Below, one piece after another: positions 8,831 through 18,547 of a stretch of DNA of 64,000 bases. Under the pieces are notes generated by a model that was not told where the DNA came from, did no database searches, and saw nothing but the letters and a program-made list of their open reading frames with translations. The position numbers and the translations under genes are program-made. How positions within the stretch are numbered: the first letter of the stretch is position 1; each line of letters opens with the position of its first letter. The stretch spans positions 88,453 to 152,452 of the forward strand of contig NZ_JAQYWD010000009.1 in assembly GCF_030145145.1 (NCBI RefSeq), in the 5' to 3' direction. This DNA comes from Desulfobacula sp. Its GTDB lineage: Bacteria; Desulfobacterota; Desulfobacteria; Desulfobacterales; Desulfobacteraceae.

Positions 8831-9346
8831 TTATTCATCCCTTAATCCCACGGGTTTGGATAGGATTTCCAACCAGATAACGGCATTTTGAAGGGGGTTG
8901 GATTTGAAACAATAAGGCCCTTCCAACCGGCGTATGGGTTTCCCGGGAGACCCGGATTCTCTCCGGGACCGATACCGAGGTCTTTCTTCCGGCAAAACCC
9001 CCTTTTCAGGAGCGACCTTGTCCGGGGGGACAAGGGGCGGGGTGCCATCCATATCCGCATCTTCACCGGTGGTGTCCATATCAGAAGCACCATCATTGTC
9101 TTCGGCCAGTGTATCCCACAAGGTATCCGGGGTCTTTTCTGTTGGTTGGGATTGCTGGCCCTGTTGTTCAAGTCCCTGGATAAATTGGCTGATCTGTTCA
9201 CCGACCCGGTCAAGCAAGGAGGGATTCTTTTTCGGTGTTTTCGGTGCTGCCGTCTTTTTTTTTCGAGCCTGAAACTGCTTTAAAATGGATGGCAATATAA
9301 AAAAGCCAATAATAAAAAGAATGGTGATGATGGAATCAAAATCCAT
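8831..9346 (-). CDS. Single-span membrane protein with disordered acidic/proline-rich middle
   Basis: This 171-residue protein has an N-terminal membrane helix (about residues 5-22, IITILFIIGFFILPSIL), a basic stretch (RKKKTAAPKTPKK), a Gln-rich segment, then a long acidic and proline-rich linker and a short conserved-looking C-terminus (NPLQNAVIWLEILSKPVGLRDE, an amphipathic helix). I do not recognise a named family. AAAGGA precedes the ATG. It is the last gene of the minus-strand floA-nfeD group and is convergent with the AAA/Lon gene 13 bases away. A role in the flotillin assembly is possible from position only. A repeat and a hairpin separate it from floA. Confidence 0.7.
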   Translation of the reverse strand: MDFDSIITILFIIGFFILPSILKQFQARKKKTAAPKTPKKNPSLLDRVGEQISQFIQGLEQQGQQSQPTEKTPDTLWDTLAEDNDGASDMDTTGEDADMDGTPPLVPPDKVAPEKGVLPEERPRYRSRRESGSPGKPIRRLEGPYCFKSNPLQNAVIWLEILSKPVGLRDE

Positions 9347-9362
9347 GGGGGAATCCTTTTAG

Positions 9363-9408
9363 CTCAACTTTCGCGTTTGGTTATTAAAGTGAAAGACCGA
9401 AAGTTGAG
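9363..9408. repeat. Insert-free copy of the outer palindromic element
   Basis: A 46-bp hairpin with 11-bp inverted ends (CTCAACTTTCG and its complement). Split into 23+23 bases it aligns, with a few mismatches, to the two halves 602-624 and 721-743 of the larger element near the left edge, lacking exactly the central 96 bases. It therefore represents the state before the inner element inserted. It lies between the 171-residue membrane protein gene and floA. Confidence 0.8.
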
Positions 9409-9419
9409 TTTTCAAGTAA

Positions 9420-9454
9420 CCGGTCCCTGGCCCGTTATCGGGTCAGGGGACCGG
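9420..9454. terminator. Strong GC-rich hairpin after floA
   Basis: CCGGTCCCTGGCCCG pairs with CGGGTCAGGGGACCGG across a four-base loop just beyond the floA stop codon. On the minus strand, the direction of floA, no clear T-run follows, so it may act as an mRNA-stabilising or processing hairpin as much as a terminator. Confidence 0.6.
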
Positions 9455-9464
9455 CTTGTTTAAG

Positions 9465-10439
9465 TTATTTTTCAGGGCCTGATTCCGGTGTGGCAATCTG
9501 GTCCCGCATCCGTGTATCTGCAGAAATATTTTTCATTCTATAATAATCCATGATCCCCAGATTACCGCTTCTGAAAGCTTCTGCCATGGCCAGGGGCACC
9601 TGGGCCTCAGCTTCAACAACCTTGGCCCGCATTTCCTGAACCCGGGCTCTCATTTCCTGTTCCTGGGCAAAGGCCATGGCCCGTTTTTCCTCGGCTTTTG
9701 CCTGGGCAATTTTCTTGTCGGCCTCGGCCCGGTCGGTTTCCAGTTCAGCCCCGATGTTTTTGCCCACATCCACATCGGCAATATCAATGGATAAGATTTC
9801 ATAGGCGGTTCCGGCATCCAATCCTTTTTTCAGGACGGTTTTGGAGATCATATCCGGGTTTTCCAGTACTTCTTTGTGGGTGACAGCGGATCCGATGGTG
9901 GTGACAATCCCTTCCCCCACCCTTGCCAGAATGGTTTCAGCTCCGGCCCCGCCCACAAGGCGGTCAATATTGGCGCGAACCGTGACCCGGGAAATGGCTT
10001 TCAACTGGATACCATCTTTTGCCATGGCGGCCACCAGGGGGGTTTCAATGACCTTGGGATTGACGGACATCTGAACCGCCTCAAGCACATCCCGGCCGGC
10101 CAGATCTATGGCAACGGCCCGGTTAAAGGTCAGTTCTATATTGGCCTTGTCTGCTGCAATGAGGGCCTGGACCACCCGGCTGACATTCCCGCCGGCAAGA
10201 AAGTGGGACTCCAGGCTGTCCGTGGGGATGTCAATACCGGCTTTGACTGCCATGATTTTAGATTCAACAATCAGCTTTGCCGGCACTTTTCTGAACCGCA
10301 TAAAAATAATATTGATCAACCCGACCTTTGCACCGGACACCAATGCCTGTAACCACAGGGCTAAATAAGAAAAAATAAAATAAAACAGTACTAACCCAAC
10401 AAGACCTGCAACAATTAATAAAATAACCATTAAATCCAT
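9465..10439 (-). CDS. floA: Flotillin-like protein FloA
   Basis: The 324-residue protein matches FloA (YqfA-type): a hydrophobic N-terminal hairpin that dips into the membrane (residues 4-37), an SPFH domain with [22 protein letters not shown] and [19 protein letters not shown], and a C-terminal coiled coil rich in Glu-Ala repeats ([19 protein letters not shown]) from about 235 to 295. FloA scaffolds membrane microdomains. It is 15 bases downstream of a short nfeD, the classic floA-nfeD operon, where NfeD is thought to bind or process the flotillin. This is one of three SPFH proteins in the window and the only one in the standard arrangement. Confidence 0.95.
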   Translation of the reverse strand: MDLMVILLIVAGLVGLVLFYFIFSYLALWLQALVSGAKVGLINIIFMRFRKVPAKLIVESKIMAVKAGIDIPTDSLESHFLAGGNVSRVVQALIAADKANIELTFNRAVAIDLAGRDVLEAVQMSVNPKVIETPLVAAMAKDGIQLKAISRVTVRANIDRLVGGAGAETILARVGEGIVTTIGSAVTHKEVLENPDMISKTVLKKGLDAGTAYEILSIDIADVDVGKNIGAELETDRAEADKKIAQAKAEEKRAMAFAQEQEMRARVQEMRAKVVEAEAQVPLAMAEAFRSGNLGIMDYYRMKNISADTRMRDQIATPESGPEK

Positions 10440-10454
10440 TGAACCTATCTCCTA

Positions 10455-10931
10455 TTATTTGGTTTTTTCAACGATAATCCGGTTGCCGGCGACACCTGTG
10501 ACAACAATGGGCGTACCGGCTTCAATATATTCTCCATCGGTCACCACATCCAATCGATGGGAGTTTACTTCGGCCATTCCCGCCGGGCGAAGATCGGTGA
10601 CTGATTTTCCTTTCATCTGTATATAGGCTTCAAGTCCCTGGTTTTGTGACACCACGCCCTCCTGTTTTGACAGCTCCCGCTTCAGGGACAGGGGGGAGTG
10701 GGCCAGGATTTTCATCCCCACAACAATTAATACCGGAATCAGGACCAGGTCCATCCCGGTGAAGAGTATCCCTGCTGCCGTAGATATGGTGGTAAAGACC
10801 AGGTACAGGGAATACAAAAAGATGCTAAGGGCGATGGCCGATAACAGTCCCAATGACGGGATAAAAATTTCGGCAATAATGACCAGAATGCCAATCACTT
10901 GAAGCAGAATGGGTAACAGATAGGGTTTCAT
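10455..10931 (-). CDS. nfeD: Short NfeD protein (membrane + OB domain)
   Basis: The 158-residue protein has two or three N-terminal membrane segments (about 5-75) and a C-terminal OB-fold domain (about 95-155) ending VVTGVAGNRIIVEKTK. Compared with the long NfeD encoded just upstream it lacks the serine protease domain, so it is the truncated NfeD form that partners flotillins. Its C-terminal domain repeats the pattern of the neighbour's tail (GTPIVVTGVAGNRIIVEK against GTIVVIDRIDQNRVIVKP), suggesting duplication. It lies 16 bases from both neighbours, so all three are probably one transcript. Confidence 0.9.
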   Translation of the reverse strand: MKPYLLPILLQVIGILVIIAEIFIPSLGLLSAIALSIFLYSLYLVFTTISTAAGILFTGMDLVLIPVLIVVGMKILAHSPLSLKRELSKQEGVVSQNQGLEAYIQMKGKSVTDLRPAGMAEVNSHRLDVVTDGEYIEAGTPIVVTGVAGNRIIVEKTK

Positions 10932-10947
10932 TCCGTGCCTTTATATG

Positions 10948-12408
10948 TCAGGATGTTTTGGGTTTAACAATTACACGATTCTGGTCTATTCGATCAATAA
11001 CAACAATGGTTCCCTGTTCAATGAAGTCTCCCCGGGTAATGGCATCAATTTTTTTGTCGTTTATCATCACTTTTCCTGCCGGCCGGAGAAAGGTGTGGGC
11101 CAAACCGGTATCACCCGGTTCTATCCCTAAAGCGGTTGTGACATCCACATGGGAGCTTTCAAGGGTTGCGTCAAGATAAGGGCCATTCACTATTTTTGAA
11201 AACTGCGGTAAAACAAAGCGGATCATAAACAAAGAGATGAAAAAGGCCAGCATAAAAGACCCCAGAACCTGGGCCAGATTTTTCATCAACAATTTGCCTT
11301 CCCAGGGAAAGGCGGGGTCAGGGACCACAAATCCCTGAAAAGAAAGGACAAGGCCTGCGGCAATGAACAAAAGGCCTGAAATACCGGCCACACCAAATCC
11401 GGGAAGAACAAACACTTCCACACCCAGCAGCAGCACACCGATGAGCAGGAGCAACAATTCCGTATAGTCTGCAAGGCCGACCAGGTATTGGTTACAGAAA
11501 ACCAACCCCAGGCAGAGGATACCGACCATGCCGGGCAGGCCAAATCCGGGCGCCTTTATTTCCGTATAAATGGCACCGATTCCAATGAGCATTAATATGG
11601 GTAAAATCGGTTGAAGCCGCCTTACCAGGCTTTCAGACCAGGACTCTTCAATGGTGATGATATCCATGGATTCATACCCTAAAAGGGAGAGGACCTCTTG
11701 GATGTCAGTGACACTTTTTTGTGAAAACCCGAGATCAAAGGCTTCAGCATCATCCATGGTGAGGAGTTCTCCCTTGGCCACAATGGTCTTTTTAGCAGAG
11801 ATCTTTTTTTTCTCATCTTCAGTCAGATCGTCAAAGGATATTTTATCCATATACGTTTTCTGACCCTCCATCACCACGGAATAGACTTCCATATCAATGG
11901 TGACCATGGACTCTGCCAGCACTACAGGATAATTGTTTTTCTTGGCCAATGCACGAAATCTCGCCCTCAGGACCGTCTGAATCTTTTCACCGGCCATTTT
12001 CTGGCCTTCCTGGGTTTGGGTGATGGGCGCGCAATCCCCGATGAGGGTATTTTTTTTCATGAACAACACGTTTGAGGACAGGGCGATCAGGGCGCCTGCG
12101 GAAATGGCTCTTTTCTCTACAAAGGCAATGGTTTTTCCCTGGGGAATATTTGAAATAAAGTCTACAATATCCAGGGCGGCATCCACCCTGCCGCCAAAGG
12201 TATCCAGTTTAAACACAAAGACCGCCTCTTTTTCATCCTGGATTTCTTCCAAAGCTCTTTTAACATAGGCGGCCATGCCCGGTTCCACAGTTCCGGTAAC
12301 CGGAATAATATACACTTTTTGTCGGTTTTCAGCAGCACACAAAGGGTTTCCCAAAAAAAGAAACCAACATCCCAGCAGGATAAATATCAGGTATATTCTT
12401 TGCTTCAT
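10948..12408 (-). CDS. nfeD: Long NfeD: membrane-bound ClpP-class serine protease
   Basis: The 486-residue protein has a signal peptide or anchor (1-25), a ClpP-fold protease domain (about 30-240), a four- to five-helix membrane domain (about 265-400) and a C-terminal OB domain (about 425-484). The nucleophile motif is ISAGALIALSS with Ser103; the catalytic Lys should be near residue 142. LDTFGGRVDAALDI is the substrate-groove strand. Archaeal homologues cleave the hydrophobic tail of stomatin partners; here floA and a short nfeD follow, so the same relation is likely. It is the first gene of the operon. Confidence 0.9.
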   Translation of the reverse strand: MKQRIYLIFILLGCWFLFLGNPLCAAENRQKVYIIPVTGTVEPGMAAYVKRALEEIQDEKEAVFVFKLDTFGGRVDAALDIVDFISNIPQGKTIAFVEKRAISAGALIALSSNVLFMKKNTLIGDCAPITQTQEGQKMAGEKIQTVLRARFRALAKKNNYPVVLAESMVTIDMEVYSVVMEGQKTYMDKISFDDLTEDEKKKISAKKTIVAKGELLTMDDAEAFDLGFSQKSVTDIQEVLSLLGYESMDIITIEESWSESLVRRLQPILPILMLIGIGAIYTEIKAPGFGLPGMVGILCLGLVFCNQYLVGLADYTELLLLLIGVLLLGVEVFVLPGFGVAGISGLLFIAAGLVLSFQGFVVPDPAFPWEGKLLMKNLAQVLGSFMLAFFISLFMIRFVLPQFSKIVNGPYLDATLESSHVDVTTALGIEPGDTGLAHTFLRPAGKVMINDKKIDAITRGDFIEQGTIVVIDRIDQNRVIVKPKTS

Positions 12409-12547
12409 AGAGACAGTCTTTTTTTAAATGATGGTGTATATGATTATAAGATAGATAATTTTCTCTTTAAGGTCAAGAACGCTTTTCAGGCGAGTACAAG
12501 GAAAATGGACCCGGATGACGGATATGCCGGCCAAACTGCCAAAAGGA

Positions 12548-13033
12548 TCAGGTGATTTGGTTCAAATCAATTTCAGATCGTTTGTCGGTTGTTTTGGAAT
12601 TATCTGACAAAAAAATTTTATCCGGGCGAAAACAATAGAGTCGTGATTTGAATTTTGTTAAAAAAAAATTTTTGTTTTCAACAATCTGGGGGCCGAAGAT
12701 TTTTTTTAAGAAACTGAACTTGGCGACATATTTTTTAACAATCAAGAGATATACCGTTGTTTTTGAGACATTTTCAAGCACCCCTGACATCTGGAATCCA
12801 AAAATGTTGTCCATCCGGTCCGAATCCTGGAAAATTGAAGCGGAAAGGACCTTCTGGTCTTTTGCACATTGGATGTGCCGGGAAGTTTCATTGGAAAAAA
12901 AATAGAACCGGTTATTATGAAACACAAAATATACGGGGGAGGACCACGGGATATCCTTATCTGAAACCGCAAGGGTCATTACCCTTGTTTCCTGGATCAG
13001 CTGTCTTGTTTTCTGTTGAATGGTGTTGTCCAT
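12548..13033 (-). CDS. Pyridoxamine 5'-phosphate oxidase-like FMN-binding protein
   Basis: The 161-residue protein has the split-barrel opening MTLAVSDKDIPWSSPVYFVFHNNRFYFFSNETSRH seen in PNPOx-like flavin-binding proteins, where the strand after TLAT/TLAV and the xSPV segment line the FMN site. It is too short and too divergent to be PdxH itself. Such proteins are typically FMN- or F420-dependent reductases or haem-utilisation factors. The C-terminal part is Phe/Lys-rich and unfamiliar. It lies 20 bases downstream of glnE and may be co-transcribed. Substrate unknown. Confidence 0.7.
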   Translation of the reverse strand: MDNTIQQKTRQLIQETRVMTLAVSDKDIPWSSPVYFVFHNNRFYFFSNETSRHIQCAKDQKVLSASIFQDSDRMDNIFGFQMSGVLENVSKTTVYLLIVKKYVAKFSFLKKIFGPQIVENKNFFLTKFKSRLYCFRPDKIFLSDNSKTTDKRSEIDLNQIT

Positions 13034-13053
13034 GAAGTATCCTTTTTTATCCC

Positions 13054-15954
13054 TTAATCCTGGGGCGTTGATAAATACCGATCATATATGTCCATGACAT
13101 GGCTCCTGATGTCAGAAAAAGAGGACTCCGGTATCTCAAGGCGTTTTTCCTGGAGATTGAGTCTGTGTATGGCCTTTCGCATGACCAGATAGGCCTGTTG
13201 GAGGCGTTCGCTTTCGCAACCGGTAATAATGCCTTCTCCGTCAAGGCTTTCCAGAAGCCGGATATTATCTGTCCAGATGATTAAATCCGGACAGACATGG
13301 GCATGTTTTAAAATGAGATATTGAACCAGAAACTCAATATCCACAATACTGCCCCGGGATTGTTTTAAATCAAAACACTCTTTGGTGCAAGTTAAGCGGT
13401 CATCCCGCATGCGTTCCCGCATGTCGCGGACCTCTTTTTTTAAGATGGCGGCATCCCTTTTTTTTGTCAGAACCGTTTTCCTGATCTCATTGAACCGTGA
13501 ACAAAGCGACCGGTCTCCGGCAACCGGTCGGGCCCGGATCAATGCCTGGTGTTCCCAGGTCCAGGCCTGGTCCTTCATATAGTCTTCAAAGGCGTTGATG
13601 TGGGAGACAATCATTCCTGAAGTTCCCCCCGGTCTCAGCCGCATGTCAGCGCCATACAGGGTGCCGGCGGGTGTATGCATGGTTAAGGCATGAATGATTC
13701 GCTGGCCCAGGTTTGAATAAAACCGGATGGTATCAATGCTTTTCTCTTTTCCCACGGTAACACCGGCGTCTTCTTTGTGCAGAAAAACAATATCAAGATC
13801 TGATTTATATCCCATTTCAAGGCCGCCTACTTTTCCATACGCAACAATGGCAAACCCGCAATGGTCAATGTCTTCTCCGGATAACCCTTCCGGTATTCCA
13901 TATTTTTGTGTCACAATATTCCAGGAGATCTGAAGTACCTGGGCCAGAACGGTTTCTGCAATATAGGTCAAATGGTCACTGACTTTCATCAACGGGTAAT
14001 TGCCGCTGACATCTGCCGCTGACACCCTCAACATATTGATTTGTCGAAAGATACATAATTCTTCAAGCAAAAATTCCATATTGTCCGGGGGGATATCGGC
14101 CATCCGAATCGTCATCTCTTTTTCCAACGCTCGTTTGCCGGGGGGAAAATATAGGGTGGCCGGATGCATGAGTTCATCCAGCAATGCCGGGTGTTTTGAC
14201 AGAAAAGAGATGATCCAGGGACTTTTCCGGGCAAGGGTGATCAAGGTTTTAAGCGCGCCTTTGTTTTCCATGAGCAGGGACAGATAGCAGGTCCGTCTTT
14301 CAATGGTGATGATCAGATCAATCAATTTGATCAATACCGTGTCAGGATCTTTCTGCTCCCCGATTTTTTTGACCAGCACGGGAATCAGCCGTGCCAGTTT
14401 TTTGCGGCCATTGGGTGTCAATCGTTTGGTATTTGGATGTTCTTCCAGGGATCGTAAAATGTCCAGCATCTTGTTTGGGTCTTTAAACCGGCCAATGACC
14501 ATGGCATCTGCAGCAAACTGGGGGTCATTAATATTGACCCATAATTCTTTAAGGCGCTGTATTTCTTTGTCTGGTTTGTCCTGTTCTTCTGAAACCAGTA
14601 ATTGATTGAAATGAAAATGAACGTTTTGCATGTGACCGTTTAGACTGTCAGCAAACTGCTGCCAGGTTTCATACCCCATGGACAGGGCCAGGATTTCCCG
14701 CTGGTCTTGTTTTTTCGGGAGATCATGGGTTTGAAGATCAGCATAGGCCTGAAGCCTGTTTTCAACCATTCTCAAAAACGTATATGCATTTTTTAGATCT
14801 TTTTTTGTTGCTTCATTAATGCAATGATGGGTGTGTAACAGATCCAGAACCGTTAAAATTTTTCGTTCCTGGAGTTTGGGCTCCACCCCCCCCCGGATCA
14901 ATTGAAACAATTGACCGAAAAATTCGATTTCCCTGATGCCGCCGGCCCCCAGCTTGATATTGTGTTGTAAGCGTTTGTTTTTTACCTGCAAGGTAATCCT
15001 ATGTTTCATATCCCGAAAAGAATCAAAAGACCCATAATCAAAGTACCGCCTGTAAATGAAAGAATTCAACACTTTCAATATCTTAAAACCAGCCGCAATG
15101 TCACCGGCAATGGGTGTTGCTTTTATCATGGCATATCGTTCCCATTCTCTTCCCTGGGCCTGATAATAATCTTCAAAAGCAGAACTGCACATCACCAGGG
15201 GGCCGCCATCCCCATAAGGCCTCAATCGGGTATCAATCCTGTAAAAATTGATTCCATGGGAGCCTGCTGAAAAAAATTTTAAAAATTTGCGGCAGACTTT
15301 TGTAAAAAAGACTTCATTGGGAATGATATTTTCCCCGTTGGTATACCCTTTCTCTGGATAGACAAAAATAAGATCAATGTCCGAAGAAAAATTCAACTCC
15401 CCTGCCCCTAACTTTCCCATTCCCAGCACGATAATTCTCTGGAAATTTCCCTGGCTGTCCACAGGAATCCCATGGTGTTGACACAGGTCATCATGAATAA
15501 CCGTTATGGCCGCATCAACAATGGCCGTTGCAAGACCGGAAAGATCGCAAATCGTTTCTTCGAGCCGGGCCGCACCGGTTAAATCCCGCCATGCGATTCT
15601 GATGGTTTCATACAGTTTGGTCTGTAAAAGGACGTCCTTGACCATTGACACATCCATGTCTGGAGAAATTTTCGTTTCAAGTTTAGTCGCATAGGTCTGT
15701 TTTGAATAGGATTTGAACAGATCTTTTGAGTCCATCAGGTCATTAAAAATATCTGGATGTCTGGTAATGCTTGATGCGATATATTCACTGAAAAAAACAG
15801 CCTTGATAAAATCAGCGGTTAATTCCGGCGCCATATCAAATTGAAGCCCTTCTTTGTCCAGGCTTTCATTAAAAGAATCAAGCCGGTTCTGTATGGTTTC
15901 TCGAAGCGGTTTCTCAAGATGAGGAAAAAGTGTATCAATTATCGTCTGATCCAT
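13054..15954 (-). CDS. glnE: Bifunctional glutamine synthetase adenylyltransferase/adenylyl-removing enzyme
   Basis: The 966-residue protein is full length for GlnE, which adds and removes AMP on glutamine synthetase according to nitrogen status. Two nucleotidyltransferase domains are visible: the N-terminal one with LNFSSDIDLIFVYPEKG (Asp192, Asp194; de-adenylylation) and the C-terminal one with GYKSDLDIVFLHKED near residue 718 (adenylylation). Between and after them are helical regulatory regions, including KLGAGGIREIEFFGQ and SRGSIVDIEFLVQY, the two repeats of the GlnE-specific helical motif. No P-II gene is nearby. The ribosome-binding site is weak (AGGGTG). Confidence 0.95.
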   Translation of the reverse strand: MDQTIIDTLFPHLEKPLRETIQNRLDSFNESLDKEGLQFDMAPELTADFIKAVFFSEYIASSITRHPDIFNDLMDSKDLFKSYSKQTYATKLETKISPDMDVSMVKDVLLQTKLYETIRIAWRDLTGAARLEETICDLSGLATAIVDAAITVIHDDLCQHHGIPVDSQGNFQRIIVLGMGKLGAGELNFSSDIDLIFVYPEKGYTNGENIIPNEVFFTKVCRKFLKFFSAGSHGINFYRIDTRLRPYGDGGPLVMCSSAFEDYYQAQGREWERYAMIKATPIAGDIAAGFKILKVLNSFIYRRYFDYGSFDSFRDMKHRITLQVKNKRLQHNIKLGAGGIREIEFFGQLFQLIRGGVEPKLQERKILTVLDLLHTHHCINEATKKDLKNAYTFLRMVENRLQAYADLQTHDLPKKQDQREILALSMGYETWQQFADSLNGHMQNVHFHFNQLLVSEEQDKPDKEIQRLKELWVNINDPQFAADAMVIGRFKDPNKMLDILRSLEEHPNTKRLTPNGRKKLARLIPVLVKKIGEQKDPDTVLIKLIDLIITIERRTCYLSLLMENKGALKTLITLARKSPWIISFLSKHPALLDELMHPATLYFPPGKRALEKEMTIRMADIPPDNMEFLLEELCIFRQINMLRVSAADVSGNYPLMKVSDHLTYIAETVLAQVLQISWNIVTQKYGIPEGLSGEDIDHCGFAIVAYGKVGGLEMGYKSDLDIVFLHKEDAGVTVGKEKSIDTIRFYSNLGQRIIHALTMHTPAGTLYGADMRLRPGGTSGMIVSHINAFEDYMKDQAWTWEHQALIRARPVAGDRSLCSRFNEIRKTVLTKKRDAAILKKEVRDMRERMRDDRLTCTKECFDLKQSRGSIVDIEFLVQYLILKHAHVCPDLIIWTDNIRLLESLDGEGIITGCESERLQQAYLVMRKAIHRLNLQEKRLEIPESSFSDIRSHVMDIYDRYLSTPQD

Positions 15955-16111
15955 TGGTCACCCTAAAATTACAGGATAAAAAATACACCATAATATTACC
16001 CGCACATTTTATCAAGGACGGATCAGCACATGGAATGAATCCATGGGTATTGATTCAAGGCTTGCCCCGGGGTTACACCGGGGTGCCGCGACGGCGACAG
16101 GGGGGGGGCGG

Positions 16112-17560
16112 CTATAACAATGGTGCAAACAGCCGTGCCAGGCTGTTTCTCAGTCGCTTGATCCTGGGCTGGCGATCATAGTCCTCCCGGGTAAACTCCC
16201 GGGAGGACTCAAGATCAACCATAAACTGGGTCTCCAGGATGGTGGCAATGCCCTCATCATAGATCAGGGCATTGATTTCATAATTCAGTGAAAAGCTGCG
16301 GATATCCATGTTGGCGGTTCCAACGGAGCAGGTTTGGGCATCCACAACAATGGTTTTGGCATGCATGAATCCCCCTGTATAGTAATAAAACCGCACACCA
16401 GCGTCCAACAGGCCTTTCATGAAAGTATAGGCTGTCCAATAGGGCAGGCGCTTGTCAACCCATCCAGTGAGCATGATGCGGACATCAATGCCGCTTAAGG
16501 CAGCTGTCTTGAGAGCCATGACAATGCTTGCGTCGGGAATGAAATAGGGTGTCTGAATGAAAATGGCGTGTTCTGCGGAGGATATCAGGAGAAAATACAA
16601 TTGTTTGATGGACTCCCATTGTGAATCCGGGCCTGATGCCGTCACCTGAATATGGGTATTGACTTGGTCAGGGTATTGGACCGGGATAACGGGCTTCATG
16701 TCCAGGGTTTCTTTTGTAGTATTTGTCCAGCTGACGGAAAAAATACCTTGCAGAACGGCAACGGATTCTCCCTGTATCCGGATATGGGTGTCTCTCCAGG
16801 CGGGAAATCGCTTGCCGCCGGTTATGTATTCCTCTCCCATGTTCATTCCGCCCAGATATCCGGTGGTATCGTCAATGATAATGATTTTCCGGTGGTTTCT
16901 GTAGTTGAGGGTATGGGGCTTCAACGGTGATAGAAAATTATAATAGGGATAAATCTGTATGCCCGCTTTCCTGAGTTTTGTCAGATATCGACTGGAAAGA
17001 TAATTCCCCACTGCATCATACAGAATCTTTATCTGCACCCCTGATGCCGCCCTTTCCTTGAGCACATTCACCACCCGGACGGTCAGTGTGTCAGAGGTCC
17101 AGATAAAGTATTCCATGTGAATATATCGGGTTGCTTTTTTCAGATCATCAATTAAGACATCAAATTTTTCTTTTCCATTAAAAAAAACCTTTACCGAATT
17201 CAATCGTGTCAGGATGGAGTCTGAATTCCTATAAAGCAGCTGAATCAGCTTTCTGTTACCAGAAGAGACATATCGGTGATGAAGAATTTTAATTTCATGT
17301 TTCTGTTGTTCGATAAGTTGATCATGGGTATATGACAATCGATTCACAAGGTCCTGCTGAATAAAGGATTTTTTTGTCTTTCGTCTGAGCCCCCGACCAA
17401 AAAGAAGATAGAAAATAATGCCGGCAAAGGGCAGAAAAATAAAAATCAGGAGCCATGAGAACGTGGTTGCGGTCTCTCGATTCTCCAGCAGAAGATAGAC
17501 AATCACAACAAAGATGTAAACATATAAGGCAGCAATAAATATGGTGTTCCAGGGGAGCAT
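16112..17560 (-). CDS. cls: Cardiolipin synthase, phospholipase D type
   Basis: The 482-residue protein has two N-terminal membrane helices (about 5-25 and 33-54), then two PLD domains with HKD motifs: HRKIIIIDD near residue 223 and HAKTIVVD near residue 399, each followed by the GGMN/GTANMD turn. Family members join two phosphatidylglycerols, or PE plus PG, into cardiolipin at the inner membrane. GAGGAAAA precedes the start. It is nine bases downstream of an EEP-family gene in a probable two-gene operon. Confidence 0.93.
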   Translation of the reverse strand: MLPWNTIFIAALYVYIFVVIVYLLLENRETATTFSWLLIFIFLPFAGIIFYLLFGRGLRRKTKKSFIQQDLVNRLSYTHDQLIEQQKHEIKILHHRYVSSGNRKLIQLLYRNSDSILTRLNSVKVFFNGKEKFDVLIDDLKKATRYIHMEYFIWTSDTLTVRVVNVLKERAASGVQIKILYDAVGNYLSSRYLTKLRKAGIQIYPYYNFLSPLKPHTLNYRNHRKIIIIDDTTGYLGGMNMGEEYITGGKRFPAWRDTHIRIQGESVAVLQGIFSVSWTNTTKETLDMKPVIPVQYPDQVNTHIQVTASGPDSQWESIKQLYFLLISSAEHAIFIQTPYFIPDASIVMALKTAALSGIDVRIMLTGWVDKRLPYWTAYTFMKGLLDAGVRFYYYTGGFMHAKTIVVDAQTCSVGTANMDIRSFSLNYEINALIYDEGIATILETQFMVDLESSREFTREDYDRQPRIKRLRNSLARLFAPLL

Positions 17561-17569
17561 GTTTTTTCC

Positions 17570-18337
17570 TCAAGCGGTTAAGGTGAAATCACATATCAGG
17601 GGAAGGTGATCCGATAACCTGATGTGCGGCACCATCATCCGGTTCACCGTAATGTCAGGACTGTGGAAAATAAAATCCAGTTCCCATCTGGGTTTTCTGC
17701 TGGGAAAAGTGAAGGCATTCAACTGGTTTGCACTCTCAAGCCGGGTCGTGGCCACAAAGTCGGTCAACTCCCGGGTTCCGAAAAAAATATTAAAATCTCC
17801 CCCCACCACCACGGGTTTTTCACAGAGGTTTACAAGCTGTCCCAGTTCCTTTAGCTGGGCATGTCGACGCTTAACCCGGATGGAAAGGTGCACCAGAAAA
17901 AAAATCATATTCTCGAGTTCAACCTCAATGATCAGGCGCTTGAATCCTCTTTCAAAATAATGGTACCGCTTGGTTAACATTTTATTTTTGGCAAAAAAAG
18001 CATTGCCCTGTCGTCTGATGACGGGGACGTGACGGGTCATGGTCAGTTGTTTGTATTTGGTTTTAAAAACAAAAGAATACCCCAGTCTTTCGGCGATCTG
18101 TCTTGCCTGGCTGAGACCTTCAGCTCTGCGGGACCCGCCGTCCACCTCGATCAGACCCACCAGGTCCGGATTCTGCAATCGAATAAATTCTATAATTCCC
18201 GGAATATTTTTTCGGGTCTTTCTCAGGTAACCGCTGAAGGGCAGCGGGGTGTGAAATCGCCACCCTGATCCGGTTCCATACCGGATGTTATAGAGTAAAA
18301 ATCTGTAAGCGTCTTTCATTATAAAAATAAGAACCAT
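17570..18337 (-). CDS. Endonuclease/exonuclease/phosphatase (EEP) family hydrolase
   Basis: The 255-residue protein has the EEP/DNase I-like fold: an N-terminal LLYNIRYG strand, the metal-binding Glu in LVGLIEVDGGS, the GGDFNIF motif and a final SDHLPLICDF with the catalytic His. Substrates in this family range from DNA to phospholipids and inositol phosphates. Coupling with a cardiolipin synthase nine bases downstream suggests a membrane-lipid role, as in other bacteria where EEP and PLD genes pair. An alternative start is Met at 18319; neither start has a good ribosome-binding site, so the first six residues are uncertain. Confidence 0.85.
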   Translation of the reverse strand: MVLIFIMKDAYRFLLYNIRYGTGSGWRFHTPLPFSGYLRKTRKNIPGIIEFIRLQNPDLVGLIEVDGGSRRAEGLSQARQIAERLGYSFVFKTKYKQLTMTRHVPVIRRQGNAFFAKNKMLTKRYHYFERGFKRLIIEVELENMIFFLVHLSIRVKRRHAQLKELGQLVNLCEKPVVVGGDFNIFFGTRELTDFVATTRLESANQLNAFTFPSRKPRWELDFIFHSPDITVNRMMVPHIRLSDHLPLICDFTLTA

Positions 18338-18547
18338 TTTTAAGACCCAAAGTCAAGAGATCCTTTCACGACTGAAATACCGGAAAAAATTGGGCAGGGC
18401 GGTCTGCTGACCGCGCAAGAAGTAACTTGCCAAAATCACACGAATTGTGTTATTTAAACAGCTTCGATTTACAAAGGCATTTTACAATGATCCGGGGGTG
18501 ACCTGGATAATGAATATTAAACCGATGGTGAACAGGTGTGAACTTTT

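Noticed and set aside
16060..16111. GC-rich CCCCGGGG/G-run segment after cardiolipin synthase
   Set aside because: A small hairpin forms but it lacks a T-run and matches no other repeat in the window.
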